Assembly: GCF_013409045.1 (NCBI RefSeq)
Contig: NZ_JACCBT010000001.1
Location: 7,604,669-7,668,668, forward strand
DNA length: 64,000 nt
Reading direction: 5' to 3'
DNA from: Actinomadura citrea
Lineage (GTDB): Bacteria > Actinomycetota > Actinomycetes > Streptosporangiales > Streptosporangiaceae
Shown: positions 58,664 to 64,000 of the stretch, piece after piece
Layout of the letters: the number at the start of each line of letters is the position of its first letter
How positions within the stretch are numbered: position 1 is the first letter of the stretch
Position numbers and translations under genes: made by a program
Notes under the pieces: model-generated
What the model was told of the DNA's origin: nothing
The model's database searches: none
The model's input: the letters and a program-made list of their open reading frames with translations, nothing else

Positions 58664-59647
58664 GTGCGCCTCGGAATCCTCCTCCTCGCCGCCCGTTTCC
58701 CCGGCCAGGACGACGCCGCCGCCCTGTCCCGCACCGTCGAGGCCGCCGTCGCCGCCGAGCGCGCCGGGTTCGACGACGTGTGGCTCGCCGAGCACCACTT
58801 CATGTCGTACGGGGTGGTGCCGTCCGCGACCGTGCTGGCCGGGCATCTGCTGGCCGCCACCTCGCGGGTCGGCGTCGGGACGGCGGTCAGCGTGCTGTCC
58901 AGCCAGCATCCGGTGGCGCTGGCCGAGCAGGCCGCGATGCTGGCGCTGCTGTCCGGCGGCCGCTTCCGGCTGGGCGTCGGGCGCGGCGGACCGTGGCGCG
59001 ACCTGGAGGTGTTCGGCACGGGCCTCCCCCGCTACGAGGACGGCTTCGCCGAATCCCTCGATCTGCTGCTGGCGTGGCTGCGTTCCGACCGTCTCGCGTG
59101 GTCGGGCGAGCATTTCGCCTTCCGGGAGGTGCCGGTCGTCCCGCGGGCGCCCGTCCCGCCGCCGGTGACGGTCGCCTGCACGTCCCCCGCGACCGAGGCG
59201 CTGGCGGCGGAGCGGGGCCTGCCGATGCTCCTCGGCATGCATGTCGGACCGGACGAGAAGGCCGCCGCCGTCGCCCGGCACGGCGACCCGTCCCTCCCCC
59301 ACGTCTCCGCCCATGTGGCCCAGGTCGCCGACACGCGGGAGCAGGCGGTCGCCGCCCTCATGGACGGGATGCCGCGCTGGCTGGGCCCCGGCCTGGAGGG
59401 ATACGTCGCCGTGGACGACCGCCCGCGCCCGTCCCGCGACCCCGTGGCCTACACGCGCCTGATGTGCGCCCTCCACCCGATCGGCTCACCGGACGACTGC
59501 GCCGAGTCCCTCATCACCACGGTCGAGCGGACCGGCATAAGGCACCTGATCCTCCTGGTGGAGGCCGCCGGCTCCCGCGCCGCCACCCTGGAGAACATCA
59601 CCCGCCTGGGCCGGGAAGTCCTCCCCGGACTCCGCGCCGCCACATAG
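58664..59647 (+). CDS. LLM-class flavin-dependent oxidoreductase
   Basis: The 327-residue protein is a luciferase-like monooxygenase of the bacterial LuxA or F420 type: LGILLLAARFPGQDDAAALSRTVEAAVAAERAGFDDVWLAEHHFM, GVGTAVSVLSSQHPVALAEQAAMLALLSGGRFRLGVGRGG, and PPPVTVACTSPATEALAAERGLPMLLGMHV. Such enzymes use FMN or F420 with oxygen; the substrate is unknown. GTG 58664 is chosen (VRLGILLL); ATG 58607, which overlaps the start codon of the divergent gene, is in the same frame. Confidence 0.9.
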   Translation: MRLGILLLAARFPGQDDAAALSRTVEAAVAAERAGFDDVWLAEHHFMSYGVVPSATVLAGHLLAATSRVGVGTAVSVLSSQHPVALAEQAAMLALLSGGRFRLGVGRGGPWRDLEVFGTGLPRYEDGFAESLDLLLAWLRSDRLAWSGEHFAFREVPVVPRAPVPPPVTVACTSPATEALAAERGLPMLLGMHVGPDEKAAAVARHGDPSLPHVSAHVAQVADTREQAVAALMDGMPRWLGPGLEGYVAVDDRPRPSRDPVAYTRLMCALHPIGSPDDCAESLITTVERTGIRHLILLVEAAGSRAATLENITRLGREVLPGLRAAT

Positions 59648-59695
59648 CGGCGCGGCGCGCCGAACCGGTCGGCGCGCCGCGTGGGGCTGGGCGGG

Positions 59696-60082
59696 TCAGC
59701 AGTCTCGGAGTTCGGGGGACTGGTTGAGGATCTGTTCGCGGGCCGTGACGAACGTCCGGTAGGCGGAGGAGTCTTCGGTGGGGAAGACCGCGACGCGGTG
59801 GCAGTTCTGGAACGCGAGTCTCACCCCGAAGTAACGTTCCAGCGCGCCGCGCATGGCGTCGCTCGCGAGGACGCGGAGGAGTTGGCCGCGCGCCTTCTCG
59901 TCCGGCGGCGGGGTGAGGTTGTCGGCGAAGTCCCCGCCGTCCACCTGGAGCCGGGCGACGAGGCCGCTGACCATGTCCCAGGCGTAGGGGAGGGAGGTCC
60001 TGATGCACTCGACGAAGTCCGCGTCGCCGACCTCGCCCTTCTGCGCCGTCTCCAGCAGTTCCGGGGTCACGTCGAGAGACAT
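59696..60082 (-). CDS. SCO5389-family conserved actinomycete protein
   Basis: The 128-residue protein is very like Streptomyces SCO5389: MSLDVTPELLETAQKGEVGDADFVECIRTSLPYAWDMVSGLVARLQVDGGDFADNLTPPPDEKARGQLLRVLASDAMRGALERYFGVRLAFQNCHRVAVFP in outline, ending NQSPELRDC. It is small, helical, with no membrane helix, and of unknown function. The ATG at 60082 has AAAGGA upstream; a longer version adds non-conserved residues. Confidence 0.92.
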   Translation of the reverse strand: MSLDVTPELLETAQKGEVGDADFVECIRTSLPYAWDMVSGLVARLQVDGGDFADNLTPPPDEKARGQLLRVLASDAMRGALERYFGVRLAFQNCHRVAVFPTEDSSAYRTFVTAREQILNQSPELRDC

Positions 60083-60184
60083 GCGGGGTCCTTTCGCAGA
60101 CGGAGGATGAACACCCACCCGCCGACGGTAATCACGGACCCGAGAGAATTCCAGGCTTGACAAAGGTTTTCATTCCGCTATGAC

Positions 60185-60214
60185 CACGGCCCCGGCCGGG
60201 CGGCCGGGACCGTG
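60185..60214 (-). terminator. Terminator after the small YHHE protein gene
   Basis: On the minus strand CACGG-T-CCCGGCC (60214-60202) pairs with GGCCGGG-G-CCGTG (60197-60185) around GCCC, one mismatch. It directly follows the stop codon at 60218-60216. Confidence 0.7.
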
Positions 60215-60215
60215 A

Positions 60216-60407
60216 TCATCGCGCGGGTGCGGCGTCGTGGTGGCGACGCCGCCGTGCCGCCGGGCGGGCGGCGATCCGCTCGGCGCGCTCGGCCCAGTAC
60301 TCGCGGGCCCGGCGCACCAGTCGTGCGTCCCGCTCGGCCCCGGCCTCCGCGCGCAGCGCTCGGACCCGCTCGCTCATGACCGACTGCATGATCTCGTGGT
60401 GGTACAC
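60216..60407 (-). CDS. Small arginine-rich protein starting VYHHEIM
   Basis: The 63-residue protein starts at GTG 60407 (VYHHEIMQSVMSERVRALRAEA) with GGAGGGG just upstream, and continues ERDARLVRRAREYWAERAERIAARPAARR. It is a basic, helical protein with no cysteine. Similar short proteins opening with MYHxEIM occur in actinomycetes; no function is known to me. A longer start (GTG 60440) lacks a ribosome-binding site. Confidence 0.7.
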   Translation of the reverse strand: MYHHEIMQSVMSERVRALRAEAGAERDARLVRRAREYWAERAERIAARPAARRRRHHDAAPAR

Positions 60408-60569
60408 GGCCCCTCCGAATGGCTCCGGGCCGATCGACACGGCCCGACATCCAAGAGACTCGCGCTAAGGTCCCCGTCCCCACATGGGCATGACGCCTTA
60501 TATCGCCCGGTCAGTGGTCTTAGGCGCGCTCAGGGGCGGATGTCCCGGCGCGGCTGGCATGATCGCGGC

Positions 60570-61661
60570 ATGCGCGAACCGCCGGCCGGGCTGGACGACA
60601 TCGACTGGGCGGGCCTCGACCACGCCTACGGCTCGGCGGAGGACGTGCCCGACCTCCTCCGCGCGCTTTCCTCGGCGGACGAGGATGAGCGGCAGACGGC
60701 GTTGGGGGAGCTGTTCACCAACATCTTCCATCAGGGAAACCGGTACGGCGCGTCCGCCGCGGCCGTCCCGTTCCTGCTCGCCCTGGCGTCCGATCCCGGC
60801 GCTCCGGAACGCATCTGGCCGCTCTACCTGGCGGCCGCGCTGGCCATCGGGTACGACGAGGCGCACCTGCCGTCCGGTGTCGACATCACGGCCTGGCGCG
60901 AGGAGGCGGCGCGGCTGCGCGAGACCGACCGTGCCGCGGAGGCGGAGCTCGCCGCCTACGACGCCGTCCGCACCGGGCTGCCCGCCGTTCGGAACCTGCT
61001 CGGCGATGACGACGCCGGAGTGCGGGCCGCCGCCGCGTACACGGCGGGCTGGTTCCCCGAGGATGCGGCGGCCACGCTCACCGCGCTGGACGCGCTCCTC
61101 GACGTCGAGCAGGACCCGGGCGTCATCGCGCACGCGCTCGTCGCCGCCGGGCTGCTGGAGGGCCGGGCGCTGCTCCCCCGGATCCGCGAGCACCTGGCCG
61201 CCGCCGAGCCGCTGCCGCGCTGGGCCGCCGCGATCGCGCTCGCCCGGCTGGACGCGGCCGACGCACCCGTCATCGCCGAACTGGCGGCCTGCAGCGCGTC
61301 TCCGCCCGAGGGGGAGGTGGCCTTTCTGGAGGGCGACCTGCGCCTCTACTCGGCACTGACGGTCGCCGCGCTGGACGAGGTGCCGTCCGATGCCGTCGAC
61401 GCCGTCCTCGACGGCCTGGCCCGCACGTCCGACGAGGCGTCGTTCCCGATGGCCGGGGCGGCGCTGAGGCTGACGTTCCGCACACCGGTCCTCCCGCTCC
61501 CCCGGTTCGCCGAGCTCAGCTCCGCGCAGCGGCGGACCGTCCGCACGATCGCCGAACTGCCGTCCGAGAGCTGGCGGTGGGTCAATCTGCTGGAGATCCT
61601 CCGCGACTGGGGCCTGCCCACCGCCCACGAAGAGTGCCGCCGGTACGCCGGTCTCGCCTGA
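60570..61661 (+). CDS. HEAT-repeat protein
   Basis: The 363-residue protein is made of helical HEAT-like repeats: DLLRALSSADEDERQTALGELFTNIFHQGNRYGASAAAVPFLLALASDPG, AAAYTAGWFPEDAAATLTALDALLDVEQDPGVIAHALVAAGLLEGRALLPRIREHLAAAEPLPRWAAAIALARLDAADAPVIAELA, and one further set. Such scaffolds bind proteins or nucleic acid; no specific role is visible. CATGAT ends 6 nt before ATG 60570, a leaderless pattern. The next gene, nucS, starts 34 bp after its stop. Confidence 0.85.
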   Translation: MREPPAGLDDIDWAGLDHAYGSAEDVPDLLRALSSADEDERQTALGELFTNIFHQGNRYGASAAAVPFLLALASDPGAPERIWPLYLAAALAIGYDEAHLPSGVDITAWREEAARLRETDRAAEAELAAYDAVRTGLPAVRNLLGDDDAGVRAAAAYTAGWFPEDAAATLTALDALLDVEQDPGVIAHALVAAGLLEGRALLPRIREHLAAAEPLPRWAAAIALARLDAADAPVIAELAACSASPPEGEVAFLEGDLRLYSALTVAALDEVPSDAVDAVLDGLARTSDEASFPMAGAALRLTFRTPVLPLPRFAELSSAQRRTVRTIAELPSESWRWVNLLEILRDWGLPTAHEECRRYAGLA

Positions 61662-61694
61662 AGCGGGCCGGACGTCGCACTAAGGTGATGCAGC

Positions 61695-62375
61695 GTGCGT
61701 CTCGTTATCGCCCGCTGCAGTGTCGACTACGCCGGCAAGCTCACCGCCCATCTGCCGATGGCCCTCCGCCTGATCCTGATCAAGGCGGACGGGAGTGTGA
61801 GCGTGCACGCCGACGACCGCGCCTACAAGCCCCTCAACTGGATGAACCCGCCCTGCTCGCTGCGCGAGGAGGTCTACGAGGAGAACGGCGCCGTCGCACG
61901 CTGGACGGTCACGCACGGCAAATCGGGCGAGCGGCTGATCCTCACCATCGAGGAGCTCCTCCACGACACCAGCCACGAACTGGGCATCGACCCCGGCCTC
62001 CAGAAGGACGGCGTCGAAGCCCACCTCCAGGAACTGCTCGCCGAGCACATCACCACCCTCGGTGAGGGCTACACCCTGATCCGCCGCGAGTTCCCGACCG
62101 CCATCGGCCCGGTCGACATCCTCTGCCGCGACGCCGCCAGCGCCACCGTCGCCATCGAGATCAAACGCCGAGGCGAGATCGACGGCGTCGAACAACTCAC
62201 CCGCTACCTGGAGCTGCTGAACCGCGACCCGCACCTGGCCCCCGTCCGCGGCGTCTTCGCGGCCCAGGAGATCAAGCCCCAGGCCCGCGTCCTCGCCACC
62301 GACCGCGGCATCACCTGCGTCACCCTCGACTACGACGCCCTGCGCGGCATCGAACACGAGGGCACCCTCTTCTGA
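61695..62375 (+). CDS. nucS: Mismatch-specific endonuclease NucS/EndoMS
   Basis: NucS cuts both strands at mismatches and provides the non-canonical mismatch repair of actinobacteria that lack MutS/MutL. The 226-residue protein has an N-terminal DNA-binding domain (RLVIARCSVDYAGKLTAHLPMALRLILIKADGSVSVHADDRAYKPLNWM) and a C-terminal RecB-like nuclease domain with D141 (GPVDILCRD) and E155/K157 (IEIKRRGE). The C-terminus GIEHEGTLF resembles the sliding-clamp-binding tail. GTG 61695 is preceded by TAAGGT 8 nt upstream. Confidence 0.96.
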   Translation: MRLVIARCSVDYAGKLTAHLPMALRLILIKADGSVSVHADDRAYKPLNWMNPPCSLREEVYEENGAVARWTVTHGKSGERLILTIEELLHDTSHELGIDPGLQKDGVEAHLQELLAEHITTLGEGYTLIRREFPTAIGPVDILCRDAASATVAIEIKRRGEIDGVEQLTRYLELLNRDPHLAPVRGVFAAQEIKPQARVLATDRGITCVTLDYDALRGIEHEGTLF

Positions 62376-62456
62376 CGGTCCTGCCGTTCGGTGACGGTGA
62401 AGCCCTCGCACGTCCCCGCCTTTTGTTTCGTGACCTCATACGCGTGCGCGGCGGGG

Positions 62457-64000
62457 TCACGAAACGGGGAGCCGTGCCACCAGTTCGGGCTTGAAGAGGT
62501 CTTTCACTCTTCCGTAAGGGATGGCGAAATCGTAGGCACTCGTGTGGCTCAGATCCAGCCCCCCCGAGTCCGGTCCGACATCCAGTCCGGTGTAGACAAG
62601 GTCGAACTGCCGCTTACCGAAGAACGGCAGCGCCCATGGGGGCGACTCAGGTCGCCGGGAGTTCTGGAAGAACGCTTCGCGGTTGAAGGGGTTGAAGAAA
62701 CCGCCCGAGCCTGAGTAGCCGCGCATCATCTGCCGCTTGTCGGGTCCTTCCGGAATCCCGTCCCACAACCGGGTCATTCCAGCTTCGCCGAACGAGGCGG
62801 GCTTGAAGATGTCGTCGGCCGTCAGCGCGCGGCCGGTGCGCAGGTCGACGGTGACGCCGAACCCCGGAAAGTAGCCGGGCCCCTTGCCGCAACTGCGCTG
62901 GAACTTCGGCACGTAGCGCACCGACACGAGGTCGGGGCCGCTCAACCCCTTGACGACGCTCGTGCCGAGCAGGTTCATCCGGCCGCCGCAGGCGGCGCGC
63001 GCGGCGGCGGTCTTGCCCCATTCCTTGTAGAACCTGATGGCCTGGTCGAGAGGGACGCGCAGGGCCTTGTTGGCCGCGGTCTGGACCGACGCCTTCTTCA
63101 TCCCCTTGACCCGGGCGTACTGGCCGCCCTGGACCTTGAGCACCCGGTCGCCGTAGGTCTGGTTCAGGGAGGCGAGGGTGATCTGGGGCTCCTGTGCGGC
63201 CTCCGGGCGGGTCGTCTCGTAGGCGACCACGCTGACCGTACCCGCCGCGGTCGCCCCCGCGACGACCAGAGCCGCCTTGGCCACGCTCGCCTTGGCGAGG
63301 AAGCCCGCCGAGGTCTTCCCCGCACCCGTGGCGACGGTCCCGGCCGTTCCGGCGCCCCCTGCGCCCCCCGCCCCCGCTCCCCCGGCCCCGGCCGCGGCGC
63401 CCGCGCCGGCGGCGGTCGTTCCCGCCGGCGCCGAGATCCCCGCGGCGACGAGCGGGAACAGCATGGACAGCCCCGCCGCCGTCGTGGCCAGCGCGCGGAT
63501 GCCGCGGCCCTCCCAGTCGTCCCCGTAGGCCGTGCGGGCGACGCTCTCCAGCTCGGCGACGAAGTCCAGGGCCCCGGCGTGCCGCTCCGCGGGGCTCTTC
63601 GCCAGTCCCCGGGCGACCAGCGGGCGCAGCGGTTCGGGGAAGTCGCCCAGCGGGACGGGGGCGGTGAGGTGCTGCCCGCGCAGCCCGACGACGCTGTCCG
63701 CGCCGAACGGGCGCCGGCCCATGACGCATTCGTAGAAGACGCAGGTCGCCGCGTACACGTCGGCGGACGGTCCGGCCTCGCCCGCCTGCCACTGCTCCGG
63801 CGCCATGTAGGACGGCGTGCCCGACCGCGACGCCGAACCGGCGGCCGACGCGATGCCGAAGTCGATGAGCTTGCTGCGCCCGTCCTCGGGCACCACCACG
63901 TTGGCGGGCTTGTAGTCCCGGTGGACGACGCCCGCCGCGTGCGCCGCCGCCAGGCCGAGCAGCGACCCCTTCAGGACGGTCAGCGCCGCGTGCGGTTCCA
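62457..64000 (-). CDS. Serine/threonine protein kinase, 5' end outside the window
   Basis: The visible part (about 514 codons) begins in the kinase domain: VVHRDYKPANVVVPEDG with the catalytic Asp and Asn, then LIDFGIASAAG (DFG) and GTPSYMAPEQW (APE). The kinase lobe is followed by a Gly/Ala-rich linker (AGAGGAGAGGAGGAGTAGT), a membrane segment (VAKAALVVAGATAAGTVSVVAY, near 63200-63270) and a C-terminal extracellular domain of about 230 residues with LIG-type YFPGFGVTVDLRTGRALTADDIF and YDFAIPYGRVKDLF, resembling DUF3298/RsiV-like beta domains. It is a typical actinomycete transmembrane PknB-like kinase. The start is beyond 64000. Confidence 0.9.
   Translation of the reverse strand, partial: EPHAALTVLKGSLLGLAAAHAAGVVHRDYKPANVVVPEDGRSKLIDFGIASAAGSASRSGTPSYMAPEQWQAGEAGPSADVYAATCVFYECVMGRRPFGADSVVGLRGQHLTAPVPLGDFPEPLRPLVARGLAKSPAERHAGALDFVAELESVARTAYGDDWEGRGIRALATTAAGLSMLFPLVAAGISAPAGTTAAGAGAAAGAGGAGAGGAGGAGTAGTVATGAGKTSAGFLAKASVAKAALVVAGATAAGTVSVVAYETTRPEAAQEPQITLASLNQTYGDRVLKVQGGQYARVKGMKKASVQTAANKALRVPLDQAIRFYKEWGKTAAARAACGGRMNLLGTSVVKGLSGPDLVSVRYVPKFQRSCGKGPGYFPGFGVTVDLRTGRALTADDIFKPASFGEAGMTRLWDGIPEGPDKRQMMRGYSGSGGFFNPFNREAFFQNSRRPESPPWALPFFGKRQFDLVYTGLDVGPDSGGLDLSHTSAYDFAIPYGRVKDLFKPELVARLPVS

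Overview
The window is very GC-rich, densely packed actinomycete chromosome. Several families recognised here are typical of or restricted to Actinobacteria: NucS, the CysM/CysO/Mec cysteine route, DUF2017, DUF3039, DUF3618, DUF3817, a SCO5389-type protein and a DivIVA-like coiled coil. A member of Streptosporangiales (Actinomadura-like) is my best guess; this is inference from gene content and I could not run a comparison. There is no prophage, insertion sequence, CRISPR array or rRNA operon. One tRNA gene is present.

Layout. 0-5.2 kb: the tail of a lipoprotein gene, a repeat-rich gap, then a tandem glycine riboswitch driving gcvT-gcvH-glyA with sdaA behind it, a glycine/serine one-carbon and disposal unit. 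5.2-10.5 kb: small regulators (TetR, MerR, HxlR), an SDR, a LysE exporter, and a thiolase whose promoter lies between inverted operator-like sites. 10.1-15.6 kb: two tiny genes, a CitA/DcuS-type two-component system, two proteins usually found with Asp23, and purU. 15.8-22.3 kb: a lipoprotein esterase, an aldolase/deaminase, small conserved proteins, a peroxiredoxin, tRNA-Leu(UAG) and a drug-exporter/TetR pair. The exporter reading frame runs into the tRNA. 22.4-25.4 kb: a four-gene MEDS/HATPase/STAS partner-switching cluster with an apparent frame break. 25.4-32.3 kb: a long minus-strand block: rdgB-rph, an MBL hydrolase, murI, a thioesterase, cysM-cysO-mec, DUF2017 and clpS. 32.4-35 kb: NAD salvage (pncB, pncA) and gluconokinase.

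35-37.3 kb is the most irregular stretch: an orphan hypothetical gene, a gene-poor gap and a 5'-truncated FAD monooxygenase. 37.3-46 kb: a helicase, an M43 metalloprotease, DUF3039, YqgE, an LPXTG surface protein, malic enzyme, a thioredoxin-TPR protein and an unusual ABC-like ATPase. 46.3-64 kb: its membrane partner, several DUF membrane proteins, an intergenic repeat array beside a second thiolase, methylmalonyl-CoA epimerase, the DivIVA-like protein, an AI-2E-family permease, hydrolases, a double 3-hydroxyacyl-CoA dehydrogenase, a flavin monooxygenase, a HEAT-repeat protein, nucS and a truncated Ser/Thr kinase.

The most noteworthy non-coding signals are an 88-bp dispersed element with compensatory changes in an internal hairpin (three copies), the MFS stop codon that coincides with the tRNA anticodon, and the frame break in the MEDS-STAS cluster. 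Many genes also have a TANNNT hexamer 6-8 nt before the start codon, as expected for leaderless mRNAs. I see no clear new multi-gene system.
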